The notes: generated from the letters alone by a model not told the origin. Shown: positions 42,898 through 52,042, numbered from the stretch's first letter. The stretch is 64,000 nt of DNA from JAUWKC01 sp035527845 (GCA_035527845.1 DATKZT010000018.1:1-64000); one strand, 5' to 3'. Numbers and translations: made by a program.

Positions 42898-44265
42898 TCA
42901 CACCGCTAACCTTGCACCTCGCCGCTCAACAATCTTTCGCACGTCCGCTGGGTCAAGCTGCCGCGGGTCACATCTTTTCTGCGTGCTCATCGCGGCCGCG
43001 ATTCCCGCCGCCTGCCCCATCATCGAAGCCGATGTGCTCACCCGAGCCGACGAAAGAGCCAGCTGGTCGGCCGAGAAGCACCGCCCTGCCATCATCAGGT
43101 TCCTGCCGTCCCTCGCAATCAGACTTCGAAGCGGTATCTGATATGGGGGAACCTCTCGCTCCTTCTTGGAAAGAATGTATGTCCTCTTCTCATCGTCCGG
43201 TTTATGGGCATCGAGGTAAAACATCCCCCGTGCCACGCCGTCTTCAAAGGCCCTGCCGGCCCGCAGGTCCTTCACCTTAAGAACATAGTCACCCACTATG
43301 CGACACCCCTCCCGAATCCCGATGATTGGCGAACAGTGGTCGAGCAGCCACGGTTTCTTCTCAACGCGCTGATAATAGTCGAGCACCTCCATCATTCGCC
43401 TCCGCGCCTGAATTTCCGCGGCCGTAAGGCTCTCGGTATCAGTCGAATCAAACATCGGTATCTTTATCTTCAGCGCGTCGCTGCCCGGCCCGTTCGGCCA
43501 CTTGCTTGTCATGGGCAATTCCTCTTTCGAACGGACCGGCTCGAACCAGCCCTCGGGCAATTGTGCTCGCGCGTGTTGCGGTTCCACGTGGCGAACAAAG
43601 TACATCATCGACATAGGCAATTGCAGGTGATCCCGCTCGCGGCCCTTCATTATCTTGAAACCCGCCGCCCGCGCCACATCGGCGTCGCCGGTGCAGTCTA
43701 TGAACTGCCGGGCACGAACGGCCTCGGGACCGGATTTGCCGCAGATGATGCACTCGCTAATCCGGCCATTCTTCACGCGAACATCCGCGAATCGTGTGTG
43801 CAGCAGAAGCTTGACCTTCCGGCGGAGCAGCAGCTCCTGCAGCACTAACGCCAGAATCTCGTGGTCGAACACTGTCTTAGGCAGCGAAATTGCGCCGAAC
43901 CTGGCCAGGTCCGCAAGGATTTCATCGAAGACCTCCCCCTGTCCTTCTATCTGACCGCAGAAGTTCGCCACGCCGCCGGACGTCATATTACCGCCGGTCA
44001 CAGCGAAACGCTCGACCAGAATAACCTTGGCACCCGAGCGAGCGGCGGCACACGCGCCGGATACGCCTGCAATCCCCCCTCCTATCACCGCCACATCCGC
44101 CTCGTAGCGGACGGGCACTTGCCTGCGCCATTCTATCTCAGAAGCTGATGAGCCGCTTCTTACATCACCCGACTGTGCCTGGCTGCTCTCCGGCCCATCG
44201 GCGCCGCCGGATGCGACCCACCCGGCGGCACCCGCCGCCAATTTCATGAACCTGCGACGTTCCAT
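42898..44265 (-). CDS. Exported FAD-dependent oxidoreductase
   Basis: A 455-residue flavoprotein of the FAD_oxidored type. The N-terminus RRRFMKLAAGAAGWVAS is a twin-arginine-like signal, so it is probably exported folded with its cofactor. VRYEADVAVIGGGIAGVSGA is the Rossmann dinucleotide motif (about 52-72), followed by GAKVILVERFAVTGGNMTSG; IDCTGDADVARAAGF and the C-terminal RDGRNLMMAGRCFSADQLAL complete the fold. Family members oxidise small or sugar-like substrates and are frequent beside sulfatase and glycan genes in planctomycetes; the substrate is unknown. GAGGATATTGTAGC precedes the ATG, 12 bases after the gene upstream. Confidence 0.88.
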   Translation of the reverse strand: MERRRFMKLAAGAAGWVASGGADGPESSQAQSGDVRSGSSASEIEWRRQVPVRYEADVAVIGGGIAGVSGACAAARSGAKVILVERFAVTGGNMTSGGVANFCGQIEGQGEVFDEILADLARFGAISLPKTVFDHEILALVLQELLLRRKVKLLLHTRFADVRVKNGRISECIICGKSGPEAVRARQFIDCTGDADVARAAGFKIMKGRERDHLQLPMSMMYFVRHVEPQHARAQLPEGWFEPVRSKEELPMTSKWPNGPGSDALKIKIPMFDSTDTESLTAAEIQARRRMMEVLDYYQRVEKKPWLLDHCSPIIGIREGCRIVGDYVLKVKDLRAGRAFEDGVARGMFYLDAHKPDDEKRTYILSKKEREVPPYQIPLRSLIARDGRNLMMAGRCFSADQLALSSARVSTSASMMGQAAGIAAAMSTQKRCDPRQLDPADVRKIVERRGARLAV

Positions 44266-44277
44266 GCTACAATATCC

Positions 44278-44544
44278 TCAGACAATTTGATTCTTATGCC
44301 TCTCAATGAATTCGCGTATCTCCGGACGGATGAATATGCTTTCGATATCAACAACCCTCGCCACGGCCTCGGCGCACATTGCCGCCATTTCCGCTGAAGT
44401 CGCCTGCGTATCCGAGAAGAACAGCTTCTCGCCCCTGACAGTGCACAGTCCCCCGCCGCTGCCCCCGAGAGGCTCACTGCGGACCTTTACGCCGTTCGCC
44501 TCCAGCAGCGCCAAAAGCTCTTCCAATATCCTTTGCTCATTCAT
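44278..44544 (-). CDS. Small conserved-looking protein, function unknown
   Basis: An 88-residue soluble protein: MNEQRILEELLALLEANGVK, then GGSGGGLCTVRGEKLFFSDT, then a helical C-terminus ending PEIREFIERHKNQIV. The order of helix, glycine-rich strand and helix suggests a small alpha/beta fold. I do not recognise a named family with certainty. It overlaps the upstream gene by four bases (ATGA), so the two are translationally coupled and probably work together. Confidence 0.6.
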   Translation of the reverse strand: MNEQRILEELLALLEANGVKVRSEPLGGSGGGLCTVRGEKLFFSDTQATSAEMAAMCAEAVARVVDIESIFIRPEIREFIERHKNQIV

Positions 44545-45044
44545 CGTACGTCTATCTCCGGCTCCTTTACCTCCAGAACCCGCGGCACCTTAAAATGAGC
44601 AAAATTAATTTCCACCACCGGCTCACCGGCAAAGGCCTTCCCCGCTTCCTTGCTGTACAAAACAGTGGGTCGGAAAAAGACCCAATGAAAATGTTCCGTC
44701 ACTGGCACGAAGTCGGCTTTTTTGCCGTCCTCACGTATGGGTTTCAGATGCTCGATGATTTTCTCAATAAGACCCACAAAATAAAACGACCCGTCGTACA
44801 AGTGCCAGCCGGGACTCTCTCTCCAAACGTGGCTCAAGTGAACCTCTTTCCTGTAATCGATGCCCAGCTTATCGAAGACTCGCAGCGCTTCTTCAGGATA
44901 GAACTTCTCCCGAACTTGGACAAAATTATCACAGGCCTCGCAATCACATCTGTCAGAGTCTCCATTTTCGATCTGCCTATACGCCTGCCGAGTGGCTTCT
45001 GCGTCGTATTTCACAATCCACGGCCCAATCTGCAGCGTCTCCAT
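44541..45044 (-). CDS. Small cytoplasmic protein with CxCxxC cluster, function unknown
   Basis: A 167-residue soluble protein. Residues about 30-42 hold a cysteine cluster (DRCDCEACDNF) that could bind zinc or iron. The rest is mixed alpha/beta (HVWRESPGWHLYDGSFYFVG, FHWVFFRPTVLY) and ends with an acidic tail (EVKEPEIDVR). No family is recognised with confidence. It is the first gene of the seven-gene minus-strand run and overlaps the 88-residue protein gene by four bases. AGAGGGG lies just before the ATG. Confidence 0.6.
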   Translation of the reverse strand: METLQIGPWIVKYDAEATRQAYRQIENGDSDRCDCEACDNFVQVREKFYPEEALRVFDKLGIDYRKEVHLSHVWRESPGWHLYDGSFYFVGLIEKIIEHLKPIREDGKKADFVPVTEHFHWVFFRPTVLYSKEAGKAFAGEPVVEINFAHFKVPRVLEVKEPEIDVR

Positions 45045-45117
45045 ACCCCTCTTTGCTCAAGGAAAACACACGCAATAGTCGATATAACTACTTGTACGAC
45101 AACACCTTCAGAATGTA

Positions 45118-45942
45118 ATGGCAATTGCTGGATTCTACAGCAGGAGCAGACAATTGACAAGGGTAATCGACAAACGCCGTTCTCTGCACAAGCTTCTGGC
45201 CTCTGAGCAGCAGGAGCTCGAGAGCCTCAAATCAGAATTCAGCCGGCTTCAGGCGCTGTCCAACATCGGCACCGCCGCCTGCATGATAGGCCACGAGATA
45301 AACAACCTGCTTGCCCCCGTGGGCAGCTATGCGGCGCTCGCGCTGAAAAATCCCGACGACAAGGCCCTGATAGAAAAGGCGCTCCAGAAAGCCGTGCGAA
45401 ACGCCGAGCGGGCATCGAAGATTATGGAGAGCATGTTCGGTTTGGCAAATGGCGAAAACCAGCAGAAAAAAGACGCCTGCCTCGTCCTGCTAATCGAGGA
45501 GGTTTTCAACTGCCTCACCCGAGATTTTGCCAGGGACGGCATAACGGTAAATCTAAGAATTCCCGAAGGCCTGACGGTCTGGGCTGTGCCGGTTCAAATT
45601 CAGCAGGTTCTAATAAACCTGATTCTTAACGCCCGACAGGCCATGCTGGGCCACGGCGGCGTCCTGACCATCAGGGCCGTGGAAAAGACAGACACTGTTC
45701 ATATAGATGTTATCGACACCGGATGCGGAATCGAACCTGCTAATCTGACTGATATTTTCGAACCCTTCTACACCACCAAAACCGCCGACAAGCCGGCATC
45801 CAAACACCCAGCCTCCGGTCTGGGGCTCGCTTTCTGCAAAAAGGTAGTAGAGTCTCACGGCGGCTCCATCTCCGTCCAGTCCAGGCCCGCCCGCGGAACC
45901 ACCTTTACCATTACCTTGCCCAAGAAGGGCGCCGGGTTATAA
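45118..45942 (+). CDS. Soluble sensor histidine kinase
   Basis: A 274-residue kinase with no membrane span. An N-terminal coiled coil (RRSLHKLLASEQQELESLKS) leads to the phospho-acceptor helix (MIGHEINNLLAPVGSY, His about 59) and a complete HATPase domain: N box VLINLILNARQAM, G1 DTGCGIEPANL, F box IFEPFYTTK, G2 GLGLAFCKKVVESHGG. It lacks a periplasmic sensor, so it must sense an internal cue or a partner. It is transcribed away from the operon that ends in a receiver-only response regulator (37731-38207), a plausible but unproven partner. It is followed after seven bases by a CBS-domain transport protein. Confidence 0.9.
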   Translation: MAIAGFYSRSRQLTRVIDKRRSLHKLLASEQQELESLKSEFSRLQALSNIGTAACMIGHEINNLLAPVGSYAALALKNPDDKALIEKALQKAVRNAERASKIMESMFGLANGENQQKKDACLVLLIEEVFNCLTRDFARDGITVNLRIPEGLTVWAVPVQIQQVLINLILNARQAMLGHGGVLTIRAVEKTDTVHIDVIDTGCGIEPANLTDIFEPFYTTKTADKPASKHPASGLGLAFCKKVVESHGGSISVQSRPARGTTFTITLPKKGAGL

Positions 45943-45949
45943 TACCAAC

Positions 45950-47200
45950 GTGGCTAAGTACGGCGGCCATATCGTTCTGATGCTGTTTCTGCTTGCCGGT
46001 TCCGCCTTCTTCTCCGGCGCTGAAACCGCTTTCTTTAACCTCTCGCGCCGCCAAAAAAACCTCCTGCTGAAATCTTCGCACAAGCTGAACCAGCTTGCCG
46101 CCAGGCTCTCCAACCAGCCCGGACACATCCTGAGCTGCCTGTTGCTCGGAAATATGACTGTGAATGTCCTGTTTTTTGCCGTCGGCAGCACCCTTACCGC
46201 CGCCATTGGCCGGCAAAGCGTCGTCGCCGCCGCTACCAGCGCCCTGCTTACATTCGCCGCGCTCGTTTTGTTCGGCGAAATACTGCCCAAATCTTTGGCC
46301 TATGCAAATTCCAAATCCTTCAGCATAGCCGCCGCCCTGCCGGTTCTGTTGTCCCTGCGAGTCTTCAAACCCATTGTATACGTATTACGGCTCCTGTTTG
46401 TAGAACCCACGCTGCGCCTAATCCTGGGCCCCGCCAAACAACCCAGCCCCGTCACCACTTCCGAGTTCAAAGCCCTTATCGACCAGGTACGAAAACGTGG
46501 CCTCCTCACACCCGATGAAAACAAGCTGCTGACCGAAATTATCGAGCTCGGCTTCCTCAAAGTCCGACACGTTATGCAACCCAGGGTCGATATGATTGCA
46601 TGCGCCGTCACCGACCACAGGCAGCAGGCCCTTGAGATTATGCAGAAAAATCACTCCACAAAACTGCCCGTATATGTCCGATCCGTCGACAACATTGTCG
46701 GCCTGGTTCACCTGCGACAGCTTCTGCTTCACCCCGACACCTCGCTGGACAAGCTTGTTCAGCAGGTCCACTTCGTACCCGAGCAAAAAACCGTCGAATC
46801 CCTCCTCGAATTCTTCCGCCGGTCCCATACCGACTTCGCAATAGTTGTCGATGAATACGGCGGCATCGCCGGGTCCGTTCGCCTCGAGGATATTGCCGAA
46901 GAGCTGCTCGGCCCCATCGAAACTGCCGACGAAATCCAGCCTATTAAGGCAACAGGTCCCTTTGAATACAGGCTCACCGGTAATCTCGCCGTCCACGATT
47001 GGGCCGAAGTCCTCGGCATCCAACTCGAAGATGCACCGTGCTCCACACTCGGCGGCCTGGTCACTGCGCTGCTCGGGAAAATACCCAAAAGCGGCGATGT
47101 GGCTTACCTTAAGAATCTCAAATTCACCGTCGAACAGGTTAGAAAGAACAGAATTGAAACTTTAATCTTAACTCTGGAGCAAATCAAGGGCGATGGTTAG
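45950..47200 (+). CDS. CNNM/CorC-type transport protein (DUF21, CBS, CorC_HlyC)
   Basis: A 416-residue protein with a DUF21 membrane domain (about 1-165: GSAFFSGAETAFFNLSRRQK, LLGNMTVNVLFFAVGS, GEILPKSLAY), a CBS pair (about 195-320: VMQPRVDMIACAVTDHRQQA, STKLPVYVRSVDNIVGLVHL) and a C-terminal CorC_HlyC domain (about 330-412: YRLTGNLAVHDWAEVLGIQL). Members are linked to magnesium or cobalt export and to haemolysin-like annotations. The start is a GTG at 45950. It overlaps the next, related gene by eight bases. Confidence 0.88.
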   Translation: MAKYGGHIVLMLFLLAGSAFFSGAETAFFNLSRRQKNLLLKSSHKLNQLAARLSNQPGHILSCLLLGNMTVNVLFFAVGSTLTAAIGRQSVVAAATSALLTFAALVLFGEILPKSLAYANSKSFSIAAALPVLLSLRVFKPIVYVLRLLFVEPTLRLILGPAKQPSPVTTSEFKALIDQVRKRGLLTPDENKLLTEIIELGFLKVRHVMQPRVDMIACAVTDHRQQALEIMQKNHSTKLPVYVRSVDNIVGLVHLRQLLLHPDTSLDKLVQQVHFVPEQKTVESLLEFFRRSHTDFAIVVDEYGGIAGSVRLEDIAEELLGPIETADEIQPIKATGPFEYRLTGNLAVHDWAEVLGIQLEDAPCSTLGGLVTALLGKIPKSGDVAYLKNLKFTVEQVRKNRIETLILTLEQIKGDG

Positions 47201-48203
47201 CGGCCTAATCCTGATACCGGCCATTGTGTTCTTTGTGATCCTCGCCGCCCTGTTTGCAGGCGCCGAAACCGGCATTTACCGCCTCAGCCGACTGCGCCTG
47301 CGACTCGGCATCGAAAACAAGCAACTGTCCTTTATCATGCTGGGAAAGGCCATGCAGGACAGCCCGTCTTTGCTTCTGTCGACGCTGATTGGCACAAACC
47401 TCACCCACTACTTCGCCGTCAGTATTGTCACTTTTATGCTGTTGCACAGGATGCGGGCCGAACACGCCGCGGAACTATTCGCAACTTTCATCTCCGCTCC
47501 GATTCTCTTTATCTTCTCCGAGTTGATTCCAAAAAATGTCTTCTTCTATCGCGCCGACACCCTTATGCCCGCCTTGGGGGCCGTCCTCTTCACCTTCCAG
47601 AAACTCTTCACCCTCTCCGGCATTATACCAGTGCTCAAATTCATTACCCGCGCCTTCGCCGGACTGACTGGAACGCCCACATCCACAAAAACCGTAATAT
47701 CGGATGTCAGAGAACATCATATCGAGGCCATCCTGCAGGAAACGCGGGATGAAGGTTTTCTCAGCCCCGTCCAGACCGATATCATAAATCGTATTGTCGT
47801 GATGCCCAACATCCGTCTTCGCGCCGTGATGACCCCCATCAATAAGGTCCGTATGGTCGCCCGGGATTCCGACACCGCTGCCCTCTCGGCCATGTTGAAA
47901 AAGTATCCATTCACACGCCTGCCCGTATGCGACCGTTCGCCCGGAGATGTTGTGGGCTTCGTGAATGTCTATGAGGCCTTGAGCTCGCCCGAGCCGTTTG
48001 CCGATTTGAGCACTTTCATAAAACCGATCCGAAAACTCCCCGCAGACACGACCGTTATCGACGCCATTAACACGATGCAGCGCGAAAAACAGAAAATTGC
48101 CCTTATTACCAGACCGGGCCATCCCGGCGCCGAAAGACCTCTCGGCATCGTCACCATGAAAGACCTGGTCGAAGAGCTTCTCGGGGAACTGGTTGAATGG
48201 TAG
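47193..48203 (+). CDS. CNNM-type protein (DUF21, CBS) without CorC_HlyC domain
   Basis: A 336-residue paralogue of the gene upstream. The DUF21 membrane domain (about 1-165: LAALFAGAETGIYRLSRLRL, LIGTNLTHYFAVSIVTF, SELIPKNVFFYRAD) is followed by a CBS pair (about 195-330: VMTPINKVRMVARDSDTAAL, FTRLPVCDRSPGDVVGFVNV, PLGIVTMKDLVEELLGELVE). It ends where the partner continues into CorC_HlyC, so it is the short form of the family. The eight-base overlap suggests that the two proteins are made together and may form a hetero-oligomer. Confidence 0.88.
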   Translation: MVSGLILIPAIVFFVILAALFAGAETGIYRLSRLRLRLGIENKQLSFIMLGKAMQDSPSLLLSTLIGTNLTHYFAVSIVTFMLLHRMRAEHAAELFATFISAPILFIFSELIPKNVFFYRADTLMPALGAVLFTFQKLFTLSGIIPVLKFITRAFAGLTGTPTSTKTVISDVREHHIEAILQETRDEGFLSPVQTDIINRIVVMPNIRLRAVMTPINKVRMVARDSDTAALSAMLKKYPFTRLPVCDRSPGDVVGFVNVYEALSSPEPFADLSTFIKPIRKLPADTTVIDAINTMQREKQKIALITRPGHPGAERPLGIVTMKDLVEELLGELVEW

Positions 48204-48234
48204 AACAGCCACAGACCATGTACTAACAGGTTGA

Positions 48235-49779
48235 ATGTCACCAAGACTCGTCAATATCTTAGCGATTCTGATAATCGCGGCTCTGTTGCTGATGATTGTC
48301 GCCAACGGCATGACCAAGCCGCTCGGACGTGATGAACAAATGTATTGCACCGCCGGCGTCCTCCTGGCACAGGGCAAGGCGATCTACAGCGACTTCTCCT
48401 ATCCCTCCCAGATGCCCTGCCACCCGTTGCTTTACGCCGCCTTATTCAAGATATTCAATACCCGATATTACCTGCTCGTGGGCCGGGCCGTCTCCATACT
48501 TTGTGACATCCTCGTGGTAGTCTGCATCATCGGCATATATCGCCGGGTCTTCACGCCCTTTGAGACTTGCCGAATCTGGCTGGGCCTCGCCGGCGTCGTC
48601 CTGTACTTGTTCAATCCGCTCGTTGATTACGCCAACAGCTATGCCTGGAACCACGACGTGGTCACTTCTTGCGTGATTTTGTCCTTTTGGTTATTCATAT
48701 CCTCGAATTCGGCGGATAAACCGCGACCGTGGCAAACAGCCGCCATCGGCGCCCTGCTTACCTTGGCAACCTCTATGCGCATAACTACAGCCCTTGTGCA
48801 AATGCTCTTTTTCGCATTCATATTAACGCGCTCCGCACCGTCGCTAAGGCAGAGACTAAAGAATATCACCCCATTTTTGGTCGCGACAGCACTGACGCTG
48901 CTTTGGCCTGCCTGGGTTGTTCTGCACGCCTGGCGACCTTTCTTGCTCAACCTCATCAAAATACCCGCGCTCTATGGTGCATGGCTTCATAAAATAGGAA
49001 TGGTCCACAGCAAGCCCGAGCTCATATACACCTGTCTGACCACGCCGGGCTACCTGGCGCTAATTTCGATTGTGATTTATGTTTCCCTGATTACTGGGTG
49101 CCGGCATCGCAAGCTTACTATATCAAACGCAAGGTGCCTGCTCCTCGCCGCCCTGCTCGTGCTCACCTTTTTCGTAATCGCCCTGATTCCGCCGACAATA
49201 TGGAGACAATACCTCGCTATGCCCGTTCCCTTTTTGGTGGTCACCCTTGCCTACCCCCTGCGTTACCTCAGGACAGCCGCCCCGGAAGGCGCGCCTCACA
49301 AACACTTTCGTTTGGCGGTTGTACTGCTGGCGGCGTGTGTGACCGTGGGTGTTACTACATATCCGGTGCTTCTGTACCGAACGCCGATTCTCCTTGCACC
49401 AGAGGCCTGGGTGCCCATCCGCCTGCACAAAACTTCAGAAGACATCTCTCAACTCGCCAACCCCCCTAAACGTGTGCTCACTCTGGCCCCCCTATTCGCG
49501 ACCGAAGGCGGCTGCACGATTTATCCCGAACTCTCCGCCGGCGCCATCGTCTACAGAATCGCCGATTCTCTGACGCCCCCCGAGCGCGCCCTTACACATA
49601 CCGTCGGACCCGAAACACTCGCCGCTCTGGTTGAGCGCCGGCCGCCTTCGGTTGTGGTATTAGGCGTCGAAATGGACCTGCTCGAAGCATCACTTTTTGA
49701 TTCGACGCTACAACGCAACGACCAGAAATGGGAAAAGAAGGTCTACGACGGCGGCATCACCGCTTATTTCAGGCGTTGA
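48235..49779 (+). CDS. GT-C-type membrane glycosyltransferase (GT39-like)
   Basis: A 514-residue protein with about ten membrane segments. The first outer loop carries the acidic motif LGRDEQMYCTAGVLLAQGKA, as in dolichyl/polyprenyl-phosphate-sugar-dependent GT-C enzymes, where the Asp/Glu is catalytic. Further motifs are FNTRYYLLVGRAVSILCDIL, WLGLAGVVLYLFNPLVDYAN and LLTLATSMRITTALVQMLFF. The C-terminal 130 residues are soluble and outside the membrane. It probably transfers a sugar from a lipid carrier to a glycan or protein; donor and acceptor are unknown. Its stop codon lies two bases from that of the convergent dacB gene. Confidence 0.75.
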   Translation: MSPRLVNILAILIIAALLLMIVANGMTKPLGRDEQMYCTAGVLLAQGKAIYSDFSYPSQMPCHPLLYAALFKIFNTRYYLLVGRAVSILCDILVVVCIIGIYRRVFTPFETCRIWLGLAGVVLYLFNPLVDYANSYAWNHDVVTSCVILSFWLFISSNSADKPRPWQTAAIGALLTLATSMRITTALVQMLFFAFILTRSAPSLRQRLKNITPFLVATALTLLWPAWVVLHAWRPFLLNLIKIPALYGAWLHKIGMVHSKPELIYTCLTTPGYLALISIVIYVSLITGCRHRKLTISNARCLLLAALLVLTFFVIALIPPTIWRQYLAMPVPFLVVTLAYPLRYLRTAAPEGAPHKHFRLAVVLLAACVTVGVTTYPVLLYRTPILLAPEAWVPIRLHKTSEDISQLANPPKRVLTLAPLFATEGGCTIYPELSAGAIVYRIADSLTPPERALTHTVGPETLAALVERRPPSVVVLGVEMDLLEASLFDSTLQRNDQKWEKKVYDGGITAYFRR

Positions 49780-49781
49780 CC

Positions 49782-51209
49782 TCAAGCTCCCCCAGCGTCC
49801 CCCGCCTTATCATCTATAATCGCCTTGGCTATGTCATTAATGGCCTTGCGCGTAAGCCCGTTTGCCTTGTTGGCCAGAATGGAGAACAGGTAATCGCCTT
49901 CGCCGGTAGTGCACATCCCTGAGAACGACTTGACGCCGGAAATGTAGCCCGTCTTGCCGAATATCTTACCTTTGTATTTTTCTTCGCCGAAATATCTTTT
50001 GATCGTCCCATCGACCCCCGCTATCGCCAGCGAGTCTTTATACAGCCCCCACTGGCCGCTCTTGTAAACCGAGTACAACACCTTGGTGATGGCACGGGCG
50101 CTCAGCTCGTTCTGCCGGCTCAAGCCGCTTGCGTCATCAATGTAAAACTCGGATTCGTCAACGCCAACCTCGCGCAGATACTCCGATATGATCCTCCTGC
50201 CTCTTTCCCAGCTTCCGTTCCTGCCCCCCTGACTGTTCGCCGCTATTGTCTTCATCAGGGCCTCCGCCGCCAGGCCCAGACTGTTTTTGTTGCACCGTTT
50301 CAGACAATCCGCCATAGACGTGGTGTATTCCGCCAATTCTTCGAAGTCACAATCTTCGCTCATTGCTTTTTCGATTAGCTGTCCCTGTGTGCTCACGCCC
50401 GCCGCCAGCAAGCGTTCGGCAAGCAGATACCCGAAGAACGCCGCGGGCCTTTCAATCGCCACTTCGAAAGGACCCTCCTGCCTCATGCACTTGCCCTTTA
50501 CGATAAGGCAGTTGGGCTTTCCAAGCTGACGGTACGCACCAACGCCGCCGCCTTGTTGTACAGCCACAACCTCGTTGGTAATCTGTATGAAATCGGTCTC
50601 AGGCTCGATTGTAACAACGACTTGCCCGCCCACCGTCTTGGCTGTCATCTCGATGCAATTGTCGTTGTAGTTCAGCCCCGCCACCTCACATGCAAACCAC
50701 TTGTTCAACTGGTCCTCCGGCCAGCTCGGGTGCACCCTCACGTCATCGAATATGGTGGTGTCAATGACCATATCTTTTATGCTCGTGATGCCCTTTTCTT
50801 TCAGTTTGTCCGCTATGTCCGCAAAGATCCACCCTGCCGCCCTGCCGTATTTGGCGTCCGTAACGTTATCGCCCAATAGCGGGTCCCCGCTGCCTATTAT
50901 TACCAGCCTGTCGCCGCAGAGGCCCACCTTTGTCGCGAACACATAGTCCGGCCCCAGATACTTCAAGGCCGCCGCCGTCACAATTATCTTCATATTTGAG
51001 GCCGGCATCAGCGCCTCTGCTGCATTATGGCTGTACAACGCCCGGCCGGTATCGGCCTTGACGATGTGCACCGAATATTGGACTTTGCTCTGCGAAGGCT
51101 GCCTGATAATGCCGTCTATCCGCTCCGCCAGCCCCGCCCCGGCCGTCCCCGCAAAGCAGACAACCCCCAGAGCCGTCATTATCGCCAATTGTCGTAACCT
51201 GACCTTCAT
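49782..51209 (-). CDS. dacB: D-alanyl-D-alanine carboxypeptidase/endopeptidase (PBP4 type)
   Basis: A 475-residue exported peptidase S13. The ATG at 51209 opens a clean signal peptide (MKVRLRQLAIMTALGVVCFA); a TTG seven codons upstream is in frame but less likely. Catalytic motifs: PASNMKI gives S-x-x-K (near residue 70), FGKTGYISGVKSF gives K-T-G. The middle motif, normally S-x-N, reads NKNSLGLAAEAL, so Asn is replaced by Gly as far as the alignment can be judged by eye. Other family features (MVIDTTIFDD, FYIDDASGLSRQNELSARAI) are intact. It trims peptidoglycan peptides in the periplasm, which is notable because planctomycete peptidoglycan was long disputed. Confidence 0.92.
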   Translation of the reverse strand: MKVRLRQLAIMTALGVVCFAGTAGAGLAERIDGIIRQPSQSKVQYSVHIVKADTGRALYSHNAAEALMPASNMKIIVTAAALKYLGPDYVFATKVGLCGDRLVIIGSGDPLLGDNVTDAKYGRAAGWIFADIADKLKEKGITSIKDMVIDTTIFDDVRVHPSWPEDQLNKWFACEVAGLNYNDNCIEMTAKTVGGQVVVTIEPETDFIQITNEVVAVQQGGGVGAYRQLGKPNCLIVKGKCMRQEGPFEVAIERPAAFFGYLLAERLLAAGVSTQGQLIEKAMSEDCDFEELAEYTTSMADCLKRCNKNSLGLAAEALMKTIAANSQGGRNGSWERGRRIISEYLREVGVDESEFYIDDASGLSRQNELSARAITKVLYSVYKSGQWGLYKDSLAIAGVDGTIKRYFGEEKYKGKIFGKTGYISGVKSFSGMCTTGEGDYLFSILANKANGLTRKAINDIAKAIIDDKAGDAGGA

Positions 51210-51235
51210 CTTGCACGCAACTACTACCAAAAATC

Positions 51236-51835
51236 GCTCCCCGATTCAACCATCCAACTCGATTCTTCAGAATTACCGGCCGCTTGTCGGCCGAAGGCGG
51301 ATTGGGTTGATTTGATCCGGCTTCGCCAACCCGGCTTCGCAGAGGACTTCGCCGTGGCAAGGAGGCTACTCCGCGACAGGTTGGGTTTGTTTGGGTTCGC
51401 TCTGGTGGGGGAGAATTTGGCATTTTTTTCGTAACCCCTTGTGTAGAAGAAGGTTGGGTTGATTTGTGGGTTTTTGGGAAATTGGGTTTGTTTTGGGTTT
51501 GCTTGGGTTCGTTTTGGCTTCGGGGGCCCCTGACGGGCGAAAAATTGGGTTTGCTTTGGGTTCGTTTGGGTTCGTTTGGGTTCGTTTTTGGGTGCTGCCG
51601 AAGGGGCTGTATTTGCGTAATCCTTTGTGGGGGCTGGGTTTGCGGTGTTTTTTGGCGTTTTTGAAATTGGGTTCGTTTTGCACGAAAAGGGCGAATTTGT
51701 AGAGGGTTCTCGACAGAAATCGAACACACAAGACGAAGGAGGCAAGACACAAGAGGGAAGGCGGCGGGTAAACGTAATTGGTAGCTGGTAACTCACTGTT
51801 GTGTATCGAGTAGCGTACGATATTCAATTTTCGGG
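51236..51835 (-). repeat. Interspersed G/T-rich repeat with KTNP/NEPK coding pattern
   Basis: On the plus strand GGGTTTG and GGGTTCG units recur many times with short spacers. On the minus strand all three frames are open over long distances and read as low-complexity peptides of the type NEPKRTQTNPNEPK, KTNPISQKPTN and KQTQFPKNPQ. In my recollection similar sequences occur many times between genes in environmental planctomycete genomes, where they are annotated as hypothetical proteins. The absence of domains, start signals and a preferred frame argues against real coding. Confidence 0.65.
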
Positions 51836-52042
51836 GGTATTATACCGGATTTTGGGTTGGAAGTAAAGGAAAAAGTCGGCAGGACAAAGGAAATCAGGGG
51901 AACAGGGAATCAGGATGTGGGTATCAGGAAAGCAGGATATCAGCGGGGATGGTCGCGGAAAGGGTGGGGCGGTGGAGACGGCAAATATCATCCAGGCATC
52001 TTGAGGAGACTGTCAGAATGTCGAGGGAATAAAAGCCGCAGG

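Noticed and set aside
51366..51827. Three overlapping minus-strand frames of 150-240 residues rich in Asn, Pro, Lys and Thr.
   Set aside because: All frames are open because of the repeat unit; no frame is preferred and none has a start signal. Treated as a repeat, not as genes.
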